Shown piece after piece: positions 45,077-53,050 of a DNA stretch of 64,000 nucleotides. The stretch lies in the NCBI RefSeq assembly GCF_000430845.1, contig NZ_AUMU01000019.1, positions 1 to 64,000 on the forward strand, written 5' to 3'. Numbering within the stretch: the stretch's first letter is position 1; every line of letters begins with the position of its first letter. Both the position numbers and the translations under genes were made by a program. The DNA comes from Chryseobacterium gregarium DSM 19109. Lineage in GTDB: Bacteria > Bacteroidota > Bacteroidia > Flavobacteriales > Weeksellaceae. The notes under the pieces are model-generated. The model made no database searches. It was not told where the DNA came from and saw only the letters and a program-made list of their open reading frames with translations.

Positions 45077-46685
45077 CCTGTATATTTCTTTTGCGGTCCT
45101 TAGCATCAGTTACTTTGCCAACTCTTGGCCCCAATCCCAATTTGGTTACGCTGGCTGACCAATGAAGATACCGGTTCCGAAGCATTTTGAGATCATTAGG
45201 ATCGGTAAAGTCCTCATAATAGATTTTCTTTATTTTTTCAACGTAATCTCCTGAAGATCCGGTTTTATTATAATTTCCAATATAATCATTCCTCAAATTC
45301 GTGCAGGCATTCATGTAGCCAAGAATCTGGTTATAAATTCTGCTTAAAAAAGCATCCGTTATTTTATGATTTTCTATAAGAGAAGTATCATACTTTACAT
45401 CAAACTGTTTTGAATAATGGAACATGGCATTTAAAGAGACTTTATCATATGCATTATGAAGCCTACGCTTTCCTTTTAGAATGAATCTAGCATCTACTCC
45501 GTGAACATGTGGGGCAAGTCTTTCTATCCAAATCTCTTTAGTATCATCATTATACCATCCTTCCTCAATCAGTATTTTACGAAACCTTTTGCATTCTTCC
45601 CCACTTCCCTCTTCTTTGTATAGGTCTACCGTTTCCTCTGCCATTTCCACATAGCAGCCTCCTATATCAGAATGTACGCCTGGTAAAGTAAACTCCAGAC
45701 CTTTTACTCCGGATCTTTTAATATTGGTTAAATCGAAATTATCACGATGCTCATCATCTGCTGCCAGCTGTAGGATAAAATAAGCTTTTTTAACAGCATC
45801 TAAACCTAACTGTGCCGTATCTCCATCTATAAGACTTACCCCTGCTACTTCTTTTCCTCTGTGATCCATTCCATATGCAGCTACCGTATCATATAAACCT
45901 ACAAAATTAAAACTGACAGTTTTGGGCGTAATTTTATTTGCTATTAAACAGGCTCCAAAATAGCCATGCTGTATAATCAACGGGTCATCAAGTTTTACTT
46001 CAATACGATTATCAGAGTCATCATAAGGAGCCAAAGCCATACCTTTTTCATTATTAATTCTCAATACTCTTGCAGGCTGAGTTGCCATATGAACAAAATG
46101 TCGGGCTGCCGTTGCACCGCGGCTAAATCCATATACATTTATTTTCAGATGAATATCTTTACCAGCATATCTGCTGAGAGCTTCAGCCCCTTTTGTACAG
46201 CCTCTGGTTACCTTAGCAGGCACTCCTCTGGCTCCTGTTCCGAAAGGTATTCCTGCATTATTGGGCTTTGTAGTAAATGGTATGGATTCACTTTGTAAAT
46301 CTTCGGTTCCAATGCCTTCTATATACCAAGACACTTGATTGTCGGCATTTGGGTCTATCGCATCATATCCTCTGGCAACGTTAGAATAATCATTGGTATA
46401 ACTGTCATCTTCGTGGTTAGAATTTTCATGAGATCTTCCTGCTTGTGTATTAGTCTTATTATTCTGGGTTCCGTCGAAAAAAAGGTTTAGGGTAACATCA
46501 ATGGTATTGACAGGCTTGTCATTGGGATTTATTTTCTGAGCCGGGTTATAACTTACCCCGGTTTGATTCCCATTCTGCTCCACTGAAACGGCACTGTTGT
46601 GACTGATTTCTTCTTTAGCGTAGGTTCTGTAATCCCCTCCCGTATGGGTGACCGTTTTCCCTTCTACAAAATACTCGATGCTCAT
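45069..46685 (-). CDS. DUF2235-domain T6SS lipase effector (Tle1-like)
   Basis: A 538-residue alpha/beta hydrolase. 'TLNLFFDGTQNN' (65-76) opens the DUF2235 domain. The nucleophile elbow is GFSRG with Ser188, a candidate acid is Asp266 in 'VGLYDT', and His338 in 'PGVHSDIGGCY' completes the triad. Characterised T6SS DUF2235 proteins (Tle1) are phospholipases A that attack membranes of competitors. The gene begins 2 bases after vgrG, the usual place of a cargo effector, and is followed by an overlapping lipoprotein that is probably its immunity protein. No signal peptide, in keeping with T6SS delivery. Confidence 0.88.
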   Translation of the reverse strand: MSIEYFVEGKTVTHTGGDYRTYAKEEISHNSAVSVEQNGNQTGVSYNPAQKINPNDKPVNTIDVTLNLFFDGTQNNKTNTQAGRSHENSNHEDDSYTNDYSNVARGYDAIDPNADNQVSWYIEGIGTEDLQSESIPFTTKPNNAGIPFGTGARGVPAKVTRGCTKGAEALSRYAGKDIHLKINVYGFSRGATAARHFVHMATQPARVLRINNEKGMALAPYDDSDNRIEVKLDDPLIIQHGYFGACLIANKITPKTVSFNFVGLYDTVAAYGMDHRGKEVAGVSLIDGDTAQLGLDAVKKAYFILQLAADDEHRDNFDLTNIKRSGVKGLEFTLPGVHSDIGGCYVEMAEETVDLYKEEGSGEECKRFRKILIEEGWYNDDTKEIWIERLAPHVHGVDARFILKGKRRLHNAYDKVSLNAMFHYSKQFDVKYDTSLIENHKITDAFLSRIYNQILGYMNACTNLRNDYIGNYNKTGSSGDYVEKIKKIYYEDFTDPNDLKMLRNRYLHWSASVTKLGLGPRVGKVTDAKDRKRNIQDG

Positions 46686-46687
46686 GA

Positions 46688-48619
46688 CTAGTGATTTTTA
46701 GACTTCTCGCCACTGTTGTTCTGAACTTCTTTTTCTGCGTGGTGCTCTACCTTGCCTTCACTGTTCACCTCAACTCCCTTCAGAGAGGTCAGTTTATGTT
46801 CCTTTTCACCGTATACTTCCATATCCCCTTTTACGTAGTGGCTCATCTTCCCGACCACATTGGTCATAAAATCAGCACCGGTTGACAGGTATTTCATAGA
46901 ACCCACACTTTCGGTATGATTAACCATAACGGTATCGGATTTATTCATCCCGACATTCGTTATCATGTTTTCTGCAACGTTGATATTCATATTCCTGCAG
47001 TTCAGCGTCATGGTTTCGGGAGCCGTGATCGTGATATTGCTTCCCGTGGTATCCAGATGAATCTCATTCCCTGATTTATCCGTAATCACAATGCTTTCAT
47101 CCTCCGTAAAAACGATCCTATGGCCGCTTCTGGTCTGAATGGATTTCACCCGGTTGTCCACTCCGCCGCCAAGGCCTACTCCGCCGTGGAACATGCCGCC
47201 CATGACAAAAGGACGGTCAGGATGGCTGTGTACAAAATTCACCATGACCTGGTCCCCGACTTCCGGTATGGCCACATAGCCTCTGTTCTGGTTTACCTGA
47301 TCAGTGCCTCCCGCATCCGGACTCATCAATCTGATAAAATGGGTGGTGTCGTTTGTCTGCCAGTCAAACCTTACCTGTACCCTGCCCTGGCCTTCCGGAT
47401 CTGTATTGGAGATCACCGTGGCGATCTGAGGCTCGGCTTTAGGAACGGTGAAGTCAGGTTTCGGCAAGAACCCCGTATCGGAAGCAATCCCTTCGAATTG
47501 TCCGCTGTAATGCCCGATGGTATCGATTTCGTGGGAAACTTCAGTAATCATAACCCTTGTAAAGTAGGAAGATTCATTGGTATCCGGTTTACGCATCTGC
47601 ACATCCACTACACAGCCCGGATGCAAAAACGGAACCGTGGTAGCCCCGGATAATAAAAATACATTGACTGCCTGGCTTCCCGCTGCACTTTTCTGAGAAT
47701 ATTCTACATCCAGATGGGTAGATGCCTTAACCGGAGCCACCTGTAAGGCCGGGGTTTTATAAATGGAATTGTTATGTGCATAGGCTGTTTTGGCCAGCTC
47801 ACCCACGTGCTGAACAGGAGTTTCCCCTGAAGTCAGCTTCTCATTTTTACTGCTGTTATACCCGTAAAACTGAGGCTTTATATGAACGGCTTTCAGATGA
47901 ACCCTGATATCATTGGCACTGCTTCCGTAGGTCAGTTTAATCGGTTTGTTCTGAGGCGGAAGTTTTCCGAAATGAAGCACTTCACCGTCGTAATAAAACT
48001 GCTCGCCATAGGCTTCAGCCATTCTTGCCAGATAATTGTAATGGGTTTCGTCGTACTGGCTGCTGTAGATAATCTGGGAATAGTCATTGGTATCGACCCG
48101 GATATCAAAACGGTTGTCAATCCCCTGCTTAATCACCTCATTGGCAATAATCCCCATATTTACAGGCGATTCGCCGCCAAAACTCTGGACATGAGGCGCA
48201 CCGTCCAGTAAAATGGTCGGACTGTATCCGGTTAAAATAATATTTCCGAGGCTCATCTTTTCCTGGCTGAAACCAACATCTGTGATCACGCCTACAAATG
48301 TCCTTTCCGGGCTTGCTTCAATGTCTTTATAGGAGATTACTGCAGTCAAGCGTTTGCCTAAAAACCTATTGGCTTCTTCCAGCGTATGGGTCTGGCGGTT
48401 GCCCAGTGCATCATGAGCCAGCATAACGCTGAATTCATGATGGTGCTTTGTGCTTTGGGTTAAGGTAAAATGTTTGTAGTATTTGATTACTTTTCCCTCG
48501 ATTACAAGAGAAAGCTTCACCAACCTGTTAATTCCTGCATGGTGACTTTCTGAAATGCCATCGGCATTCTCAGACGGGCGAAAATTTGCCCCCTGCCTAT
48601 TTTCAGTTGTAGTTGACAT
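46688..48619 (-). CDS. tssI: T6SS spike protein VgrG (TssI)
   Basis: A 643-residue VgrG, the trimeric needle at the tip of the TssD tube. The N-terminal part (about 25-400) shows gp27-like motifs such as 'FVGVITDVGFSQ', 'GYSPTILLDGAPHVQSF' and 'YSSQYDETHYNYLARMAE'. The gp5 OB domain follows (about 405-500: 'ATVISNTDPEGQGRVQVRF', 'GYVAIPEVGDQVMVNF', 'HPDRPFVMGGMFHG'). The C-terminal 150 residues are the repetitive beta-helix with 'GNEIHLDTTGSNITITAP'. It ends in a short charged tail with no extra enzyme domain, so cargo must bind non-covalently; the lipase gene follows 2 bases later. Confidence 0.95.
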   Translation of the reverse strand: MSTTTENRQGANFRPSENADGISESHHAGINRLVKLSLVIEGKVIKYYKHFTLTQSTKHHHEFSVMLAHDALGNRQTHTLEEANRFLGKRLTAVISYKDIEASPERTFVGVITDVGFSQEKMSLGNIILTGYSPTILLDGAPHVQSFGGESPVNMGIIANEVIKQGIDNRFDIRVDTNDYSQIIYSSQYDETHYNYLARMAEAYGEQFYYDGEVLHFGKLPPQNKPIKLTYGSSANDIRVHLKAVHIKPQFYGYNSSKNEKLTSGETPVQHVGELAKTAYAHNNSIYKTPALQVAPVKASTHLDVEYSQKSAAGSQAVNVFLLSGATTVPFLHPGCVVDVQMRKPDTNESSYFTRVMITEVSHEIDTIGHYSGQFEGIASDTGFLPKPDFTVPKAEPQIATVISNTDPEGQGRVQVRFDWQTNDTTHFIRLMSPDAGGTDQVNQNRGYVAIPEVGDQVMVNFVHSHPDRPFVMGGMFHGGVGLGGGVDNRVKSIQTRSGHRIVFTEDESIVITDKSGNEIHLDTTGSNITITAPETMTLNCRNMNINVAENMITNVGMNKSDTVMVNHTESVGSMKYLSTGADFMTNVVGKMSHYVKGDMEVYGEKEHKLTSLKGVEVNSEGKVEHHAEKEVQNNSGEKSKNH

Positions 48620-48750
48620 AATTTTGTGATTGTGGTATAAGTAAAGTTAAAAAAAATTATTCAAACAGTTATTTTAAATTTATATCTATTTGATTGTTTG
48701 GCAAATTGTTTAAAGCCTTATACAAAGTTCATAACAATTTAAACAAACGA

Positions 48751-48779
48751 AAAAAGACTGCCATTGAAGGGCAGTCTTT
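48751..48779 (-). terminator. Terminator of tssD2
   Basis: AAAGACTGCC/GGCAGTCTTT is a 10-bp stem with a seven-base loop; on the minus strand TTTTTCG follows. It lies 41 bases after the tssD2 stop and separates it from vgrG. Confidence 0.9.
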
Positions 48780-48819
48780 ACCTTTTGTATGTCTTTCAAT
48801 ACTAAAAGTTAATTTTTTT

Positions 48820-49224
48820 TTAGGCTGACGGCCAAAGTCCATCGTAAGCAGAATTACCGTAGTTAATAGTTTCCGCACTTACGATAAAACTGATCAGCAT
48901 ACTGTTTTCATCTACTGCATCAAAGTCTACTTCATGCTGGATCACATATCCGTTTTCCCAAGTCAAAGTAATCAACGTACCTTCTTCGTGAGACTTGTTG
49001 AATGTGATTTCTCCTGTCGTAGGCTTGTATTTACCGTTCAGTAAACTTTCCAGGATGTCTGATTTTTCTGTTGCTTCTATGGTAAGTTTGATCAGTGCGT
49101 TGGAAGGGTCTGATGCCACTCTCCCGGATACATCCGTAGATCTTGATACACTGTAGTTCAGCTTTAATAATTTCTGTCCTTCACCGCCGTTGAATTTTAA
49201 GATTCCTCTTGAATTTGCTGCCAT
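48820..49224 (-). CDS. tssD: T6SS tube protein TssD (Hcp), copy 2
   Basis: A 134-residue TssD paralogue. It is nearly identical to copy 1 through 'NSMLISFIVSAETI' and diverges at the end (NYGNSAYDGLWPSA versus DYGTSNYQGLWPGGSSN). It lies directly upstream of vgrG on the same strand, with its own promoter, the shared two-site operator and a terminator. Having two tube proteins may allow different cargo inside the tube lumen or simply raise dosage. Confidence 0.93.
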   Translation of the reverse strand: MAANSRGILKFNGGEGQKLLKLNYSVSRSTDVSGRVASDPSNALIKLTIEATEKSDILESLLNGKYKPTTGEITFNKSHEEGTLITLTWENGYVIQHEVDFDAVDENSMLISFIVSAETINYGNSAYDGLWPSA

Positions 49225-49274
49225 GATTGTAAATTTAATTGTTAATAATATTTTGTGATTCGATGATTGTATAA

Positions 49275-49282
49275 CAAAGATA
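49275..49282 (-). promoter_or_regulatory. -7 promoter box of tssD2
   Basis: Minus-strand TATCTTTG matches TAnnTTTG, giving a leader of about 44 bases. Position relative to the upstream repeats equals that at tssD1. Confidence 0.65.
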
Positions 49283-49334
49283 AAACGGAATTTTCAAATC
49301 CGGAATTATTTAAATAACAATTTTATTTTTTGTA

Positions 49335-49367
49335 GTAATTCTACGATTTAATGTCGTAATTCTACGA
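49335..49367 (-). promoter_or_regulatory. Two-site operator upstream of tssD2
   Basis: Two exact copies of plus-strand GTAATTCTACGA (49335-49346 and 49356-49367) start 21 bp apart; the first ends... that is, begins 52 bp from the -7 box, as at tssD1. The distal copy is part of a 6-bp inverted repeat GTCGTA-ATTC-TACGAC (49354-49369). DNA between operator and box differs from tssD1 in many places, so the sites are conserved beyond mere gene duplication. Confidence 0.6.
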
Positions 49368-49419
49368 CATAAGATGTAGTCTTAACCTTAATATACCTTC
49401 CCGGAAAAACCCTGTGGCC

Positions 49420-50376
49420 TTATTCAATGGTAATATGAGTAGAGGTTGTAACATCCTCCTGAATTAGGGTATATCTGACCTCAGCTTTTTTTACCAAGCC
49501 TGTTTCAGGCAAAACAGTATATTTTCCGTTAAAAACGATTTCCTGATCAGCTGTTTCATTCTGCCGGAATACAATTTCTCCAGGATCATCCCACCTTTCT
49601 ACTTTCTGTACGAGTCCGACAGGAATAATTTCCTCTCCGACTCCGACAGATTGGGTTAGGAAAGACTTACCGTTTTTGAATTCATTTCTTAAGGGTGCAA
49701 AATATATTTTCATAAAAATATCCTCTTTCATTCTCCTGTCAAACACATCTCCGCTCATCACCGCCGATTCAAATTCATCAAGGTACTGTCCGGCATACGG
49801 ATCGGGGAACAGGTCGATTAATCGGTCTTTTATAGGCCGGAAATTATGAGCTGCATTTTCATTCAGCTCGATTGTTATGATTTCTCCTTTATTATCTGTT
49901 CTGATCACGAAAGGATTAAGGGCACGGATTGACGCTGAGGCAACATCAGACATCATACTTCCGTGTGCATCGGAAAAATTATTTTTAAATACATGAAAAA
50001 CATGGGAAGTCCCTTCTCTTCTGATCCATTTCACTGAAACCGTACAGGTAAGAACGTTGCTCTTCCTTTCCAATAGATTTTTCTCAATTTCAGTAATGGT
50101 AACCGTATATATTTTACTGAACCCTTCAGGAAAAAAGGGAATATCCGGATTTAATTTTGAATCTTTAAAAGGCGCATCATTTCTGCGGTTGTATTCATTA
50201 ATGATGTTAAGATCAGGAAGCAGCAGTTTTTTCCCGGGAGTAAGTCCGTTATCTATCATATCTTCCCGGGCACAATGTAAATTATGGAATTCTTTAAGGT
50301 ACTTTGGGTTTTCAAGATTAATTTCTTCAGATATGCTTTCCAATGTTTCCCCGGAAAGAATAAAATGAACGGTCAT
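49420..50376 (-). CDS. LysM-like T6SS-associated protein
   Basis: A 318-residue soluble protein without signal peptide. Residues 1-55 look like a LysM module (HFILSGETLESISEEIN ... NGLTPGKKLLLPD). The remaining part (about 85-318) is strand-rich with 'KIYTVTITEIEKN' and 'VFHVFKNNFSD' and no known domain. LysM modules occur in phage and T6SS baseplate proteins and in proteins that bind peptidoglycan. Lying between effector operon genes and tssD2/vgrG, it may be a spike- or cargo-associated factor. Function not established. Confidence 0.65.
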   Translation of the reverse strand: MTVHFILSGETLESISEEINLENPKYLKEFHNLHCAREDMIDNGLTPGKKLLLPDLNIINEYNRRNDAPFKDSKLNPDIPFFPEGFSKIYTVTITEIEKNLLERKSNVLTCTVSVKWIRREGTSHVFHVFKNNFSDAHGSMMSDVASASIRALNPFVIRTDNKGEIITIELNENAAHNFRPIKDRLIDLFPDPYAGQYLDEFESAVMSGDVFDRRMKEDIFMKIYFAPLRNEFKNGKSFLTQSVGVGEEIIPVGLVQKVERWDDPGEIVFRQNETADQEIVFNGKYTVLPETGLVKKAEVRYTLIQEDVTTSTHITIE

Positions 50377-50551
50377 ATGGTTTTGTTTTTGGCTTACACC
50401 AAATTAATCCAAAAATTTTATTTTACAAAATAGTTTTGTCTTTATATACAGCTTCAGTCTTGTTTTCTTTACAACTGAAAATGAATAAAAAGATCAGGAT
50501 TAGAGATTTCATTTATTGGTGTTTCAGGTTGGATTCAATATCGTTTTGTTA

Positions 50552-50941
50552 CTAATCTGTCTTTTTTAAAGGAAATTCATTATTTCCGGGATTTATAAAG
50601 TATATTGGGCCTCCTGATATATAAAAATCATTCCCGTTTTTTTCAACATAGATCATTCCCATTTCTTCATTTTGAGGATTAAAAAGGATGCTTAATTTAT
50701 TTTTTTGTATAAGTTGGGCTTTAACATTTTTATATATCTGTAGTTTTTCTCCGTCACTTATGTATTTTACTGTAATATTATCGAATTTTATAATCTGGAT
50801 ATTAAAACTTGTTTCCAGAGCCTCTCTGTTGCGTGCAGAAAAAAAATAACTCCCAATCCAATCTCTTTCATTAGTTTGGTTATGATTTTCCGGCAAAAAA
50901 AAATTGCTTAAAACAATAAAAAAGAACAGTACGGATTTCAT
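50552..50941 (-). CDS. Small exported hypothetical protein in the effector operon
   Basis: A 129-residue protein with a hydrophobic N-terminus (MKSVLFFFIVLSNFFLP), probably a signal peptide, and a strand-rich remainder (WIGSYFFSA, VKYISDGEKLQIYKNV, FYISGGPIYFI). It starts within the stop of the preceding gene (ATGA overlap), so the two are coupled. I do not recognise a family. Position suggests an extra periplasmic immunity or accessory protein. Confidence 0.65.
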   Translation of the reverse strand: MKSVLFFFIVLSNFFLPENHNQTNERDWIGSYFFSARNREALETSFNIQIIKFDNITVKYISDGEKLQIYKNVKAQLIQKNKLSILFNPQNEEMGMIYVEKNGNDFYISGGPIYFINPGNNEFPLKKTD

Positions 50942-51783
50942 ATTTTACTTTTTTTCCGAGCCAGCCGGTTTCCAAAATCTCTGAATGACTTCTGCGCACT
51001 TGGCAATAATGTTTCTAAAACATTTTCATTTTTGCCTTCAGGATGTACATTTTTTATTTGATTTAAATTGTCGTAGGAAAATATATAAACTTCATCATAA
51101 GTATCCGTCAATTGTTCATCAATATATATTTCCACCCTGAATTTAACCTGAATATCAGGAAAATTCCCTGTTACACTCTCTGGAGTATAAGTCATGGCAC
51201 ATCCCGAACCACAGCTTATTACAAAAGATTCATGAACATCCTTCATCCTATCTTCATGAGAAAGATGTTGGTCCTGCTTTTTAGAAAGGCACGAATCAAA
51301 TAAACCTTTCCGTTTTAAATCATATTGTAATTCAATAGGACGATCAAGATTGGCAGAGGTATTAAATAACTTACCTTCTTGTTTATGATATTCTATCCAT
51401 CCGATAGTACCTGTTCCTTCGGTATCATAAAAAAGTTTGGCTGAGATGATTCCATTATTATCGTCATCTATCAAAAGATGTACTTTATTTTTATGTATTT
51501 TCCATTCTGAAAAGGGAAAATTACTGCTCCTGACCAATTCCGTTAAATAATCATAACAATTATCAGCAGTTTGATTTGCAGAGCCACCGGTAAGGTTTTC
51601 CTGATGAATGAAGGTACTGATCATTTCTTTTTTAACGGGTTCGCCTTTACAGGAAAACAGTATTAAAATAAAAAACGGCAACAATGATTTTATATTTTCC
51701 CTCACGTTCTTTTGACGAAATACCGTGCTATCTTTTAAACAATTTTTCAGTATGGAAAAATACAATTCAGCCCGCTTTTTCAT
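50938..51783 (-). CDS. Hypothetical lipoprotein in the effector operon
   Basis: A 281-residue protein with a lipobox-like 'ILILFSC' at residues 39-45 that is preceded by an unusually long basic N-terminus. A GTG at 51705 would start translation 18 codons before the lipobox cysteine and give a normal lipoprotein signal, so the true start may be there. The mature part is polar, with acidic 'LLIDDDNNGI' and a Cys-containing 'FVISCGSGCAM'. No family recognised. It lies 16 bases after the SH3 lipoprotein gene and overlaps the next gene by 4 bases. Confidence 0.65.
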   Translation of the reverse strand: MKKRAELYFSILKNCLKDSTVFRQKNVRENIKSLLPFFILILFSCKGEPVKKEMISTFIHQENLTGGSANQTADNCYDYLTELVRSSNFPFSEWKIHKNKVHLLIDDDNNGIISAKLFYDTEGTGTIGWIEYHKQEGKLFNTSANLDRPIELQYDLKRKGLFDSCLSKKQDQHLSHEDRMKDVHESFVISCGSGCAMTYTPESVTGNFPDIQVKFRVEIYIDEQLTDTYDEVYIFSYDNLNQIKNVHPEGKNENVLETLLPSAQKSFRDFGNRLARKKSKI

Positions 51784-51799
51784 TTTTGCGTTTATTGTG

Positions 51800-53050
51800 T
51801 TAATTCGTTTTCACTCTGCTTTTATGCACATATCCTCTGTTTCCAGTGCTTGTTTTTATCAGGAACCAGTCGCCTGAACGATTCAGTACCTCAACATTTT
51901 CGCCTGAATTTATCTTCTGCAGGACCGGTGAAGATGTATTTTGCGCTTTTCTAAGATTGGTAAATCCGTCAGGATCCTGAATTTGATATTGTCTTATCTT
52001 CAGATGATCCACCGGTTCGGTTCTGCATTTCTTGCTTCTATCCGCTTCTGCAGGGATAGGATTCAACTTCTCTGACCATCCTGATTTTGTGATATCAATA
52101 TTCTGGCTTACCTCGCAAATATATTTTACAGCATTTTCAGAAGCATCCGATATTGTTTTATATATTATGTTCTTAAGTATCCATGAATTGCCATCAGGAA
52201 CAATGCTGTATTCTTTTTCATAGAATCCCCGGTCCGGAAAATAAGTAGTAATTTTCAGTCCTTTATTTCCGGGAATCTCAGAAATCGCTTTAATAATATT
52301 TCCTCCGTCTTCAGAAAAATTTGTGGTCTCCAGGGACAAATCATACGTCCCTTTTTTATTCCCTAAAAACACAAACAAATCTTCTCCCTGGTAGACTACG
52401 CTGCTTACAATCTTATCTGCAATGCCATCTTTGTCGACATCAAAGGTTTTGATAAAATAGTTTTTATTATTCTCATACGTTTTAAAAGTTCCTCTTTTCT
52501 TTTCGGAGGAGATGTCTTTTGATATTATATCTTCTACAATCTCTTGCTTATCTTTATTCAGGTGTGAAAGAAAATCAGGGTCAATTTTTATATGACTATC
52601 AAATAGAAACGACAATACGGATTTTGCATCACTCTTTGATAAAGCATTAATAAGAGTATATTTCTTATTTTCTTTAATATAATCTAATGCACGATTCTGA
52701 AAGTATCCTACAGCATCTGCTTGCCAAACACCTCCTTTCGAAATATTTATAATCTGATGTTCATACATTTTATATTTAGGTTTTTGAATCAGTAAAAACC
52801 AATAATCAATATATTCATTCGAATTTTTATAGAGCGGTTCTGCAATATCTGTTTTATCATTCCAACCAAATGTATTTTTAAAATCTAAAAAATTTTGGGG
52901 GAAACTGTCTAAAAAAGCTGCTTCATCCTTTATAGAAAAAGCTTTTTCTAAAGATGGTACAGATACTTTTATGTTTTCAGATTTATTTTCTTGTGATGGA
53001 CTCTTACATGAAAATAAAAATATCAATAATAGGAATACTATTTTATTCAT
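51800..53050 (-). CDS. SH3-domain lipoprotein, probable immunity to the peptidoglycan effector
   Basis: A 416-residue lipoprotein (MNKIVFLLLIFLFSC, lipid Cys15). Residues about 30-330 form an unassigned domain with an acidic 'DVDKDGIADK' calcium-loop-like motif (about 210). The C-terminal 70 residues are a bacterial SH3 domain ('FTNLRKAQNTSSPVLQKI', 'GDWFLIKTSTGNRGYVHKS'). The gene overlaps the end of the effector gene by 8 bases, so both are made together. A periplasmic lipoprotein coupled to a wall-degrading effector is best explained as its immunity protein. Confidence 0.75.
   Translation of the reverse strand: MNKIVFLLLIFLFSCKSPSQENKSENIKVSVPSLEKAFSIKDEAAFLDSFPQNFLDFKNTFGWNDKTDIAEPLYKNSNEYIDYWFLLIQKPKYKMYEHQIINISKGGVWQADAVGYFQNRALDYIKENKKYTLINALSKSDAKSVLSFLFDSHIKIDPDFLSHLNKDKQEIVEDIISKDISSEKKRGTFKTYENNKNYFIKTFDVDKDGIADKIVSSVVYQGEDLFVFLGNKKGTYDLSLETTNFSEDGGNIIKAISEIPGNKGLKITTYFPDRGFYEKEYSIVPDGNSWILKNIIYKTISDASENAVKYICEVSQNIDITKSGWSEKLNPIPAEADRSKKCRTEPVDHLKIRQYQIQDPDGFTNLRKAQNTSSPVLQKINSGENVEVLNRSGDWFLIKTSTGNRGYVHKSRVKTN

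Noticed and set aside
47120-47653. A plus-strand frame of 177 codons inside vgrG.
   Set aside because: Antisense shadow of a highly conserved coding region; no promoter or domain.
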